A DNA stretch of 64,000 nucleotides, from contig NW_027488366.1 of NCBI RefSeq assembly GCF_051014445.1, positions 26,182,001 to 26,246,000 of the forward strand, given 5' to 3'. This DNA comes from Colletes latitarsis. Lineage: Eukaryota > Arthropoda > Insecta > Hymenoptera > Colletidae. The notes under the pieces are model-generated. The model ran no database searches. It saw only the letters and a program-made list of their open reading frames with translations, and was not told the DNA's origin. Made by a program: the position numbers and the translations under genes. This document shows, one piece after another, positions 9,151 through 22,400 of the stretch (position 1 is the stretch's first letter; each line of letters starts with the position of its first letter).

Positions 9151-9219
9151 CCCGCGCCTGTCGTTGTACGGGCGCGGGGAATCCCACACACCCCTCCCAC
9201 CTCTCCCCAAGGAGGTGGG
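9151..9219 (+). other. last two 3'UTR hairpins before the poly(A)
   Basis: 9151-9161 pairs with 9168-9178 (11 bp, one G.U, 6-base loop). CCCACCTC (9196-9203) pairs exactly with GAGGTGGG (9212-9219). About 30 unpaired bases then lead to the tail. Confidence 0.88.
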
Positions 9220-9249
9220 TGGGAGTCTTTCGAAGATTTTCCCCACGAC

Positions 9250-9266
9250 AAAAAAAAAAAAAAAAA
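9250..9266 (+). other. poly(A) tail of the LINE
   Basis: An uninterrupted run of 20 A (9250-9269). The last three are shared with the target-site duplication, so 17-20 belong to the tail. The pure run supports a recent insertion primed by annealing to a TTT at the nicked bottom strand. Confidence 0.93.
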
Positions 9267-9283
9267 AAAGTATGAGCCTGATG
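9267..9283 (+). repeat. right target-site duplication of the LINE
   Basis: AAAGTATGAGCCTGATG, identical to 7236-7252. Satellite continues with AGGGCAAATCC directly after it. The exact left end is uncertain by up to 3 bases because the duplication begins with A and abuts the poly(A). Confidence 0.93.
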
Positions 9284-12200
9284 AGGGCAAATCCAAGACC
9301 TAACCCAGACCTAACATGCGTTATCCTCTAAAATATTTATCGAGACCAGGTTTAATTGACTGCTTCAGTGTTGTACTTCATTACTACGTGATCCAAACCA
9401 GAAAAAACCCAGGATCTGTTCAACAAGTATGTGAAAAACGCGAAAGTATGAGCCTGATGTGGGCAAATCCCAGGCCTATCCCAGACCTAACTTGCGTTGT
9501 CCTCTAAGATATTGATGGAAACTAGGTTTAATTGACTGTTTCAGTGTTGTACTTCATTACTACGTGCTGCAATCCAGAAAAGGCCCAGGATCTGTTCAAC
9601 AAGTATGTGAAGAATGCGAAAGTATGAGTCTGATGAGTGAAAATCCCAGGCCTAACCTAGACCTAACATGCGTTATCCTCAAAAATATTGATCGAAACCT
9701 GGTTTAATCGACTGTTTCAGTGTGGCACCACATTACTATGTGATCCAAACCAGAAAATAACCCAGGATCTGTTCAACGAGTATGTGAAGTGTGCGAAAGT
9801 ATGAGTCTGATGAGTGAAAATCCCAGACCTAACCTAGACCTAACATGCGTTATCCTCTAAAATATTGATGGAAACCAGGTTTATTTGACTGTTTCAGTGT
9901 TGTACTTCATTACTACTGGATGCAATCCAGGAAAAGCCCAGGATCTAGCCATCAAGTATGAGAAATATGCGAAAGAATGAGCCTGATGAGAGCAAATCCC
10001 AGACCTAACCTAGACCTGACATGAACTATTCTCTAAAATATTGACCGAAACCAGGTTTAATTGACTGTTTCAGTGTGTTCCCACATTACTACGCGATCCA
10101 AACCAGAAAAAACCCACGATCCGTTCAACAAGTATGTGAAGAATGCGAAAGTATGTGTCTGATGTGTGAAAATCCCAGGCCTAACCTAGACCTAACATGC
10201 GTTATCCTCAAAAATATTGATCGAAACCTGGTTTAATCGACTGTTTCAGTGTGGTATCACATTACTACGTGACCCAAACCAGAAAAAACCCAGAATCTGT
10301 GCAACAAGTGTGTGAAAAACCCGAAAGAATGAGCCTGATGAGGGCGAATCCCAGACCTATCCCAGATCTAACTTGCGTTATCCTCTAAAATATTGATCGG
10401 AACCAGGTTTAATTGACTGTTTCAGCGTGGTACCACATTACTACGTGATACAATCCAGAAACAGCCCAGGATCTAGCCATGAAGTATGAGAAATATGCGA
10501 AAGTATGAGCCTGATGAGGGCAAATCCTAGACCTAACCCAAACCTAACTTGCATTATCCTCTAAGATATTGATCGAAACCTGGTTTAATTGATTGTTTCA
10601 GTGTGGTCCCACATTACTACGTGATCCAAACCAGAAAAAACTCAGTATCCGTTCAACAAGTATGTGAAGAATGCGAAAGTGTGAGTCTGATGTGTGAAAA
10701 TCCCAGGCCTAACCTAGACCTAACATGGTGTAACCTCTAAAATATTGGTCGTATCCAGGCTTAATTGACTGCTTCAGTGAGGTACCACTTTTCTACGTGA
10801 TCCAAAGCTGAAAACCCTCGATCAGGTCAACACGCATGTTAAAACTGCGAAAGTATGAGCCTGATGAGGGCAAATCCCAGACCTATCCCAGACCTAACAT
10901 GCGTTATCCTCAAAAATATTAATCGAAACCAGGTTTAGTCGACTGTTTCAGTGTGGTACCACATTACTACGTGATACAATCCAGAAACAGCCCATGATCT
11001 AGCCATGAAGTATGAGAAATATGCGAAAGTGTGAGCCTGATGGGGGCAAATCCCAGACCTAACCTAGACCTAACATGCGTTATCCTCTAAAATATTGATC
11101 CAAACCAGGTTTAATGGACTGTTTCAGTGTGGTACCACACTACTACGTGATCCAAACCAGAAACAAACCAGGATTTGTTCAACAAGTATGTGAAAAACGC
11201 GAAAGTATGAGCCTGATGAGGGCAAATCCCAGACCTATCCCAGACCTAACTTGCGTTATCCTCTAAAATATTGAGCGAAACCAGGTTTAATTGACTGTCT
11301 GAGTGTTGTACTTCATTACTACGTGCTGCAATCCAGAAAAGGCCCAGGATCTGTTCAACAAGTATGTGAAAAACGCGAAAGTATGAGCCTGATGAGGGCA
11401 AATCCCAGACCTATCCCAGACCTAACTTGCGTTATCCTCTAAAATATTGATCGAAACCAGATTTAATTGACTGTTTCAGTGTGGTACCACATTACTGCGT
11501 GATCCAATCCAGTAAAAACCCAGGATCCGTTCAACAAGTTTGTGAAGAATGCGAAAGTATGAGTATGATGAGTGAAAATCCCAGGCCTAACCTAGACCTA
11601 ACATGCGTTATCCTCAAAAATATTGATCCAAACCAGGTTTAATCGACTGTTTCAGTGTGGTACCACATTACTACGTGATCCAAACCAGAAAAAACCCTCG
11701 ATCAGGTCAACATGCATGTTAAAACTGCGGAAGCATGAGCCTGATGAGGGCGAACCCCAGACCTATCCCAGACCTAACTTGCGTTATCCTCTAAAATATT
11801 GATCGAAACCAGGTTTAATTGATTGTTTCAGCGTGGTACCACATTACTACGTGATACAATCCAGAAACAGACCAGGATCTAGCCATGAAGTATGAGTAAT
11901 ATTCGAATGTATGAGCCTGATGAGGGCAAATCCTAGACCTAACCCAAACCTAACATGCGTTATCCTCTAAAATATTTATCAGGACCAGGTTTAATTGAAT
12001 GTTTCAGTGTGGTACCACATTACTACGTGAACCAAACCAGAAAATACCCAGGATCCGTTCAACAAGTATGTGAAGAATGCGAAAGTATGAGTCTGATGAG
12101 TGAAAATCCCAGGGCTAACCTAGACCTAACATGCGTTATCCTCTAAAATATTTATCCAGACCAGGTTTCATTGAATGTTTCAGCGTGGTACCACATTACT

Positions 12201-12679
12201 ACGTGATCCAATCCAGAAATAGCCCAGGATCTAGCCATGAAGTATGAGATATATGCGAAAGAATGAGCCTGATGAGAGCAAATCCCAGACCTGTCCCAGA
12301 CCTAACATGCGTTATCTTCTAAAATATTGATCGAAACCAGGTTTAATCGACTGTTTCAGTGTGGTACCACATTACTACGTGATCCAAACCAGAAAAAACC
12401 CAGGATCAGTTCAACAATTATATGGAAAACGCGTTCGTATGGGCCTGATGAGGGCGAATCCCAGACCTATCTCAGACCTAACTTGCGTTATCCTCTAAAA
12501 TATTGATCCAAACCAGGTTTAAATGACAGTTTCAGTGTGGTACCACATTACTACGATATCCAATCCAGAAATAGCCCAGGATCTAGCCATGAAGTATGAG
12601 AAATATGCGAAAGCATGAGCCTGACGAGGGCAAATCCTAGAACTGACCCAGACCTAACATGCGTTATCCTCTAAAATAT

Positions 12680-14990
12680 TTATCATGACCAGGTTTAATT
12701 GATTGTTTCAGTGTGGTCCCACATTACTACGTGATCCAAACCAGAAAAAACCCAGGATCCGTTCAACAAGTATGTGAAGAATGCGAAAGTATGAGTCTGA
12801 TGAGTGAAAATCCCAGGCCTAACCTAGACCTAACATGCGTTATCCTCAAAAATATTGATCGAAACCTGGTTTAATCGACTGTTTCAGTGTGGTACCACAT
12901 TACTACGTGACCCAAACCAGAAAAAACTCAGGATCTGTTCAACAAGTATGTGAAAAACGCGAAAGTATGAGCCTGATGAGGGCGAATCCCAGACCTATCC
13001 CAGACCTAACTTGCGTTATCCTCTAAAATATTGATCGAAACCAGGTTTAATCGACTGTTTCAGTGTGGTACTACATTGCTACGTGATCCAAACCAGAAAA
13101 AACCCAGTATCAGTTCAACAAGTATGTGAAAAACGCGAAAGTATGAGCCTGATGAGGGCGAATCCCAGACCTATCCCAGACCTAACTTGCGTTATCCTCT
13201 AAAATATTGATCCAAACCAGGTTTAATTGACAGTTTCAGTGTGGTGCCACGTTACTACGAGATCCAAACCAGAAATAGCCCAGGGTCTAGCCATGAAGTA
13301 TGAGAAATATGCGAAAGCATGAGCCTGATGAGGGCAAATCCTAGACCTAACCTAGGCCTAACATGAATTATTCTCTAAAATATTGATCGAAACCAGGTTT
13401 AATTGATTGGTTCAGCGTGGTCCCACATTACTACGTGATCCAAACCAGAAAAAACCCAGGATCCGTTCAACAAGTATGTGAAGAATGCGAAAGTATGAGT
13501 CTGATGAGTGAAAATCCCAGGCCTAACCTAGACCTAACATGCGTTATCCTCAAAAATATTGATCGAAACCTGGTTTAATCGACTGTTTCAGTGTGGTACC
13601 TCATTACTATGTGATCCAAACCAGAAAATAACCCAGGATCTGTTCAACGAGTATGTGGAAAACGCGTTAGTATGAGCCTGATGAGGGCGAATCCCAGACC
13701 TATCCCAGACCTAACTTGCGTTATCCTCTAAAATATTTATCCAGACCAGGTTTCATTGAATGTTTCAGCGTGGTACCACATTACTACGTGATCCAATCCA
13801 GAAATAGCCCAGGATCTAGCCGTGAAGTATGAGATATATGCGAAAGTATGAGCCTGATGAGGGCAAATCCCAGACCCATCCCAGACATAACATGCGTTAT
13901 CCTCTAAAATATTTATCATGACCAGGTTTAATTGATTGTTTCAGTGTGGTCCCACATTACTACGTGATCCAAACCAGAAAAAACCCAGGATCCGTTCAAC
14001 AAGTATGTGAAGAATGCGAAAGTATGAGTCTGATGAGTGAAAATCCCAGGCCTAACCTAGACCTAACATGCGTTATCCTCAAAAATATTGATCGAAACCT
14101 GGTTTAATCGACTGTTTCAGTGTGGTACCACATTACTACGTGACCCAAACCAGAAAAAACTCAGGATCTGTTCAACAAGTATGTGAAAAACGCGAAAGTA
14201 TGAGCCTGATGAGGGCGAATCCCAGACCTATCCCAGACCTAACTTGCGTTATCCTCTAAAATATTGATCGAAACCAGGTTTAATCGACTGTTTCAGTGTG
14301 GTACTACATTGCTACGTGATCCAAACCAGAAAAAACCCAGTATCAGTTCAACAAGTATGTGAAAAACGCGAAAGTATGAGCCTGATGAGGGCAAATCCTA
14401 GACCTAACCTAGGCCTAACATGAATTATTCTCTAAAATATTGATCGAAACCAGGTTTAATTGATTGGTTCAGCGTGGTCCCACATTACTACGTGATCCAA
14501 ACCAGAAAAAACCCAGGATCCGTTCAACAAGTATGTGAAGAATGCGAAAGTATGAGTCTGATGAGTGAAAATCCCAGGCCTAACCTAGACCTAACATGCG
14601 TTATCCTCAAAAATATTGATCGAAACCTGGTTTAATCGACTGTTTCAGTGTGGTACCTCATTACTATGTGATCCAAACCAGAAAATAACCCAGGATCTGT
14701 TCAACGAGTATGTGGAAAACGCGTTAGTATGAGCCTGATGAGGGCGAATCCCAGACCTATCTCAGACCTAACTTGCGTTATCCTCTAAAATATTTATCCA
14801 GACCAGGTTTCATTGAATGTTTCAGCGTGGTACCACATTACTACGTGATCCAATCCAGAAATAGCCCAGGATCTAGCCGTGAAGTATGAGATATATGCGA
14901 AAGTATGAGCCTGATGAGGGCAAATCCCAGACCCATCCCAGACATAACATGCGTTATCCTCAAAAATATTAATCGAAACCAGGTTTAGTC
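12680..14990 (+). repeat. local 6-7 monomer tandem duplication inside central unit 1
   Basis: The motif TATTTATCATGACCAGG near 12681 recurs near 13914 (1233 bp apart, 7 monomers plus 1). The CCTAGGCCTA motif at 13351 recurs at 14408, and TATTTATCCAG at 13734 recurs at 14791 (both 1057 bp, 6 monomers plus 1). The second copy lacks the monomer with GACAGTTTCAGTGTGGTGCC near 13228. Confidence 0.8.
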
Positions 14991-17900
14991 GACTGTTTCA
15001 GTGTGGTCCCACATTACTACGTGATCCAAACCAGAAAAAACCCAGGATCCGTTCAACAAGTATGTGAAGAATGCGAAAGTATGAGTCTGATGAGTGAAAA
15101 TCCCAGGCCAAACCTAGACCTAACATGCGTTATCCTCAAAAATATTGATCGAAACCTGGTTTAATCGACTGTTTCAGTTTGGTACCACATTACTACGTGA
15201 CCCAAACCAGAAAAAACTCAGGATCTGTTCAACAAGTATGTGAAAAACGCGAAAGTATGAGCCTGATGAGGGCGAATCCCAGACCTATCCCGGACCTAAC
15301 ATGCGTTATCTTCTAAAATATTGATCGAAACCAGGTTTAATCGACTGTTTCAGTGTGGTACCACATTACTACGTGATCCAAACCAGAAAAAACCCAGGAT
15401 CAGTTCAACAAGTATGTGGTAAACGCGTTAGTATGAGCCTGATGAGGGCGAATCCCAGACCTATCTCAGACCTAACTTGCGTTATCCTCTAAAATATTGA
15501 TCGAAACCAGGTTTAATTGACTGTTTCAGCGTGGTACCACATTACTACGTGATCCAATCCAGAAATAGCCCAGGATCTAGGCATGAAGTATGAGAAATAT
15601 GCGAAAGTATGAGCCTGACGAGGGCAAATCCTAGACCTAACCCAGACCTACCATGCGTTATCCTCTAAAATATTTATCATGACCAGGTTTAATTGATTGT
15701 TTCAGTGTGGTCCCACATTACTACGTGATCCAAACCAGAAAAAACCCAGGATCCGTTCAACAAGTATGTGAAGAATGCGAAAGTATGAGTCTGATGAGTG
15801 AAAATCCCACGCCTAACCTAGACCTAACATGCATTATCCTCAAAAATATTGATCGAAACCTGGTTTAATCGACTGTTTCAGTGTGGTACCATATTACTAC
15901 GTGACCCAAAGCAGAAAAAACCCAGGATCTGTTCAACAAGTATGTGAAAAACGCGAAAGTATGAGCCTGATGAGGGCAAATCCCAGACCTATCCCAGACC
16001 TAGCTAGCGTTATCCTCTAAAATATTGATCCAAACCAGGATTAATTGACTGTTTCAGCGTGGTACCATATTACTACGTGATACAATCCAGAAACAGCCCA
16101 GGATCTAGCCATGAAGTATGAGAAATATGCGAAAGTATGAGCCTGATGAGAGCAAATCCCAGACCTAACCTAGACCTAACATGAATTATTCTCTAAAATA
16201 TTGATCGAAACCAGGTTTAATTGACTGTTTCAGTGTGGTACCACATTACTACGTGATCCAATCCAGAAACTGCCCAGGATCTAGCCATGAAGAATGAGAA
16301 ATATGCGAAAGTATGGCCCTGATGAAGGCAAATCCCAGGCCTAACCTAGACTTAACATGCGTTGTCCTCTAAAATATTGATGGAAACCAGGTTTAATTGA
16401 CTGTTTCAGTGTTGTACCACATTACTACGTGATCCAAACCAGAAGAAACCCAGGATCTGTTCAACAAGTATGTGAAAAACGCGAAAGTATGAGCCTGCTG
16501 AGGGCAAATCCCAGACCTATCCCAGACCTAACTTGCGTTATCCTCTAAAATATCGAACGAAACCAGGTTCAATTGACTGTTTCAGCGTGGTACCACATTA
16601 CTACGCGATACAATCCAGAAACAGCCCAGGATCTAGCCATGAAGTATGAGAAGTATGCGAATGTATGAGCCTGATGAAGGCAAATCCTAGACCTAACCCA
16701 AACCTAACATGCGTTATCCTCTAAAATATTTATCAAGACCAGGTTTGATTGAATGTTTCAGTGTGGTACCACATTACTACGTGATCCAAACCAGAAAATA
16801 CCCAGGATCCGTTCAACAAGTATCTGAAGAATGCGAAGGTATGAGTCTGATGAGTGAAAATCCCAGGGCTAACCTAGACCTAACATGCGTTACCCTCTAT
16901 AATATTTATCCAGACCAGGTTTCATTGAATGTTTCAGCGTGGTACCACATTACTACGTGACCCAAACCAGAAAAAACCCAGGATCTGTTCAACAAGTATG
17001 TCAAAAACGCGAAAGTATGAGCCTGCTGAGGGCAAATCCCAGACCTATCCCAGACCTAACTTGCGTTATCCTCTAAAATATTGAACGAAACCAGGTTCAA
17101 TTGACTGTTTCAACGTGGTACCACATTACTACGTGATACAATCCAGAAACAGCCCAGGATCTAGCCATGAAGTATGAGAAATATGCGAAAGTATGAACCT
17201 GATGAGAGCAAATCCCAGACCTAACCTAGACCTAACATGAATTATTCTCTAAAATACTGATCAAAACAAGGTTTAATTGACTGTTTCAGTGTGGTACCAC
17301 ATTACTACGAGATCCAAACCAGAAATAGCCCAGGATCTAGCCATGAAGTATGAGAAATATGCGAAAGTATGAGCCTGACGAGGGCAAATCCTAGAACTGA
17401 CCCAGACCTAACATGCGTTATCCTCTAAAATATTTATCATGACCAAGTTTAATTGATTGTTTCAGTGTGGTCCCACATTACTACGTGATCCAAACCAGAA
17501 AAAACCCAGGATCCGTTCTACAAGTATGTGAAGAATGCGAAAGTATGAGTCTGATGAGTGAAAATCCCAGGCCTAACCTAGACCTAACATGCGTTATCCT
17601 CAAAAATATTGATCGAAACCTGGTTTAATCGACTGTTTCAGTGTGGGACCACATTACTACGTGACCCAAACCAGAAAAAACTCAGGATCTGTTCAACAAG
17701 TATGTGAAAAACGCGAAAGTATGAGCCTGATGAGGGCGAATCCCAGACCTATCCCAGACCTAACTTGCGTTATCCTCTAAGATATTGATCGAAACCAGGT
17801 TTAATCGAATGTTTCAGTGTGGTACCACATTGCTACGTGATCCAAACCAGAAAAAACCCAGTATCAGTTCAACAAGTATGTGAAAAACGCGAAAGTATGA

Positions 17901-19499
17901 GCCTGATGAGGGCGAATCCCAGACCTATCCCAGACCTAACTTGCGTTATCCTCTAAAATATTGATCAAAACCAGGTTTAATTGACTGTTTCAGCGTGGTA
18001 CCACATTACTACGTGATACAATCCAGAAACAGCCCAGGATCTAGCCATGAAGTATGAGAAATATGCGAAAGTATGAGCCTGATGAGGGCAAATCCTAAAC
18101 CTAACCTAGGCCTAACATGAATTATTCTCTAAAATATTGATCGAAACCCGGTTTAATTGATTGGTTCAGCGTGGTCCCACATTACTACGTGATGCAAACC
18201 AGAAAAAACCCAGGATCCGATCAGCAAGTATGTGAAGAATGCGAAAGTATGAGTCTGATGAGTGAAAATCCCAGGCCTAACCTAGACCTAACATGCGTTA
18301 TCCTTAAAAATATTGATCCAAACCAGGTTTAATTGATTGGTTCAGTGTGGTACCACACTACTACGTGATCCAAACAAGAAAAAACCCAGGATCTGTTCAA
18401 CAAGTATGTGAAAAACGCGAAAGTATGAGCCTGCTGAGGGCAAATCCCAGACCTATCCCAGACCTAACTTGCGTTATCCTCTAAAATAGTGATCGAAACC
18501 AGGTTTAATGGACTGTTTCAGTGTGGTACCACTTTACTACGTGATCCAAACCAGAAAAAACCCAGGATCCGATCAGCAAGTATGTGAAGAATGCGAAAGT
18601 ATGAGTCTGATGAGTGAAAATCCCAGGCCTAACCTAGACCTAACATGGTGTAACCTCTAAAATATTGGTCGTATCCAGGTTTAATTGACTGCTTCAGTGA
18701 GGTACCACTTTTCTACGTGATCCAAAGCAGAAAACCCTCGATCAGGTCAACACGCATGTTAAAACTGCGAAAGTATGAGCCTGATGAGGGCAAATCCCAG
18801 ACCTATCCCAGACCTAACATGCGTTATCCTCAAAAATATTAATCGAAACCAGGTTTAGTCGACTGTTTCAGTGTGGTACCACATTACTACGTGATACAAT
18901 CCAGAAACAGCCCATGATCTAGCCATGAAGTATGAGAAATATGCGAAAGTGTGAGCCTGATGGGGGCAAATCCCAGACCTAACCTAGACCTAACATGCGT
19001 TATCCTCTAAAATATTGATCCAAACCAGGTTTAATGGACTGTTTCTGTGTGGCACCACACTACTACGTGATCCAAACCAGAAACAAACCAGGATTTGTTC
19101 AACAAGTATGTGAAAAACGCGAAAGTATGAGCCTGATGAGGGCAAATCCCAGACCTATCCCAGACCTAACTTACGTTATCCTCTAAAATATTGAGCGAAA
19201 CCAGGTTTAATTGACTGTCTCAGTGTTGTACTTCATTACTACGTGCTGCAATCCAGAAAAGGCCCAGGATCTGTTCAACAAGTATGTGAAAAACGCGAAA
19301 GTATGAGCCTGATGAGGGCAAATCCCAGACCTATCCCAGACCTAACTTGCGTTATCCTCTAAAATATTGATCGAAACCAGATTTAATTGACTGTTTCAGT
19401 GTGGTACCACATTACTGCGTGATCCAATCCAGTAAAAACCCAGGATCCGTTCAACAAGTTTGTGAAGAATGCGAAAGTATGAGTCTGATGAGTGAAAAT

Positions 19500-22400
19500 C
19501 CCAGGCCTAACCTAGACCTAACATGCGTTATCCTCAAAAATATTGATCCAAACCAGGTTTAATCGACTGTTTCAGTGTGGTACCACATTACTACGTGATC
19601 CAAACCAGAAAAAACCCTCGATCAGGTCAACATGCATGTTAAAACTGCGGAAGCATGAGCCTGATGAGGGCGAACCCCAGACCTATCCCAGACCTAACTT
19701 GCGTTATCCTCTAAAATATTGATCGAAACCAGGTTTAATTGATTGTTTCAGCGTGGTACCACATTACTACGTGATACAATCCAGAAACAGACCAGGATCT
19801 AGCCATGAAGTATGAGTAATATGCGAATGTATGAGCCTGATGAGGGCAAATCCTAGACCTAACCCAAACCTAACATGCGTTATCCTCTAAAATATTTATC
19901 AGGACCAGGTTTAATTGAATGTTTCAGTGTGGTACCACATTACTACGTGAACCAAACCAGAAAATATCCAGGATCCGTTCAACAAGTATGTGAAGAATGC
20001 GAAAGTATGAGTCTGATGAGTGAAAATCCCAGGGCTAACCTAGACCTAACATGCGTTATCCTCAAAAATATTTATCATGACCAGGTTTAATTGATTGTTT
20101 CAGTGTGGTCCCACATTACTACGTGATCCAAACCAGAAAAAACCCAGGATCCGTTCTACAAGTATGTGAAGAATGCGAAAGTATGAGTCTGATGAGTGAA
20201 AATCCCAGGGCTAACCTAGACCTAACATGCGTTATCTTCTAAAATGTTGATCGAAACCAGGTTTAATCGACTGTTTCAGTGTGGTACCACATTACTACGT
20301 GATCCAAACCAGAAAAAACCCAGGATCAGTTCAACAATTATATGGAAAACGCGTTCGTATGAGCCTGATGAGGGCGAATCCCAGACCTATCTCAGACCTA
20401 ACTTGCGTTATCCTCTAAAATATTGATCCAAACCAGGTTTAATTGACAGCTTCAGTGTGGTACCACATTACTACGAGATCCAATCCAGAAATAGCCCAGG
20501 ATCTAGCCATGAAGTATGAGAAATATGCGAAAGCATGAGCCTGACGAGGGCAAATCCTAGAACTGACCCAGACCTAACATGCGTTATCCTCTAAAATATT
20601 TATCATGACCAGGTTTAATTGATTGTTTCAGTGTGGTCCCACATTACTACGTGATCCAAACCAGAAAAAACCCAGGATCCGTTCAACAAGTATGTGAAGA
20701 ATGCGAAAGTATGAGTCTGATGAGTGAAAATCCCAGGCCTAACCTAAACCTAACATGCGTTATCCTCAAAAATATTGATCGAAACCTGGTTTAATCGACT
20801 GTTTCAGTGTGGTACCACATTACTACGTGACCCAAACCAGAAAAAACTCAGGATCTGTTCAACAAGTATGTGAAAAACGCGAAAGTATGAGCCTGATGAG
20901 GGCGAATCCCAGACCTATCCCAGACCTAACATGCGTTATCTTCTAAAATATTGATCGAAACCAGGTTTAATCGACTGTTTCAGTGTGGTACCACATTACT
21001 ACGTGATCCAAACCAGAAAAAACCCAGGATCAGTTCAACAAGTATGTGGAAAACGCGTTAGTATGAGCCTGATGAGGGCGAATCCCAGACCTATCTCAGA
21101 CCTAACTTGCGTTATCCTCTAAAATATTGATCGAAACCAGGTTTAATTGACTGTTTCAGCGTGGTACCACATTACTACGTGATCCAATCCAGAAATAGCC
21201 CAGGATCTAGGCATGAAGTATGCGAAATATGCGAAAGTATGAGCCTGACGAGGGCAAATCCTAGACCTAACCCAGACCTACCATGCGTTATCCTCTAAAA
21301 TATTTATCATGACCAGGTTTAATTGATTGTTTCAGTGTGGTCCCACATTACTACGTGATCCAAACCAGAAAAAACCCAGGATCCGTTCAACAAGTATGTG
21401 AAGAATGCGAAAGTATGAGTCTGATGAGTGAAAATCCCACGCCTAACCTAGACCTAACATGCATTATCCTCAAAAATATTGATCGAAACCTGGTTTAATC
21501 GACTGTTTCAGTGTGGTACCATATTACTACGTGACCCAAAGCAGAAAAAACCCAGGATCTGTTCAACAAGTATGTGAAAAACGCGAAAGTATGAGCCTGA
21601 TGAGGGCAAATCCCAGACCTATCCCAGACCTAACTTGCGTTATCCTCTAAAATATTGATCCAAACCAGGTTTAATTGACTGTTTCTGTGTGGTACCACAT
21701 TACTACGTGATCCAAACCAGAAATAGCCCTGGATCTAGCCATGAAGTATGAGAAATATGCGAAAGTATGAGCCTGATGAGAGCAAATCCCAGACCTAACC
21801 TAGACCTAACATGAATTATTCTCTAAAATATTGATCGAAACCAGGTTTAATTGACTGTTTCAGTGTGGTACCACATTACTACGTGATCCAAACAAGAAAT
21901 AGCCCAGGATCTAGCCATGAAGTATGAGAAGTATGCGAAAGTATGAGCCTGATGAGAGCAAATCCCAGACCTAACCTAGACCTAACATGAATTATTATCT
22001 AAAATATTGATCAAAACCAGGTTTAATTGACTGTTTCAGTGTGGTACCACATTACTACGTGATCCAATCCAGAAACTGCCCAGGATCTAGCCATGAAGAA
22101 TGAGAAATATGCGAAAGTATGACCCTGATGAAGGCAAATCCCAGGCCTAACCTAGACCTAACATGCGTTATCCTCAAAAATATTGATCCAAACCAGGTTT
22201 AATCGACTGTTTCAGTGTTGTACCACATTACTACGTGATCCAAACCAGAAAAAACCCTCGATCAGGTCAACATGCATGTTAAAACTGCGGAAGCATGAGC
22301 CTGATGAGGGCGAACCCCAGACCTATCCCAGACCTAACTTGCGTTATCCTCTAAAATATTGATCGAAACCAGGTTTAATTGATTGTTTCAGCGTGGTACC

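Larger units (their letters stand above)
8758..9249 (+). other. 3' untranslated region of the LINE
   Basis: Non-coding, very GC-rich stretch between the ORF2 stop (TGA 8755-8757) and the poly(A). LINE 3'UTRs are often recognised by their own RT. This one is built of consecutive hairpins, listed separately: 8788-8832, 8846-8889, 8907-8936, 8959-8995, 9011-9035, 9043-9054, 9062-9107, 9151-9178 and 9196-9219. The only long unpaired stretches are about 9108-9150 and 9220-9249. Open frames here (for example 8868-9275) look accidental. Confidence 0.85.
7253..9266 (+). mobile_element. 5'-truncated non-LTR (LINE) retrotransposon, R1-clade-like
   Basis: A GC-rich 2.0-kb block interrupts the satellite and has every mark of target-primed reverse transcription: a 5' truncation, a coding segment running from RT motif A to the ORF2 stop, a roughly 490-bp 3'UTR, a poly(A) tail and a 17-bp duplicated target. 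The upstream parts of such elements (ORF1, apurinic endonuclease, first RT motifs) are missing, so the copy cannot move on its own. The R1-clade assignment rests on the RT motifs and the C-terminal CCHC knuckle; related LINE clades (LOA, I, Jockey) are the alternatives. The open frame, clean duplication and intact tail suggest a recent insertion. It is not copied into any other higher-order repeat in the window, so it apparently postdates local amplification. Confidence 0.95.

Noticed and set aside
7253..9266. LTR retrotransposon or DNA transposon
   Set aside because: No terminal repeats; poly(A), target-site duplication and LINE-type RT with CCHC knuckle indicate a non-LTR element.
9250..9269. 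Poly(A) run as an assembly gap or sequencing artefact
   Set aside because: It is followed by an exact copy of the 17 bases preceding the insert, as expected for a LINE tail.
8868..9275. 135-codon open frame in the 3'UTR ending in the poly(A)
   Set aside because: It runs through several hairpin arms and ends in lysines coded by the tail; no recognisable domain.
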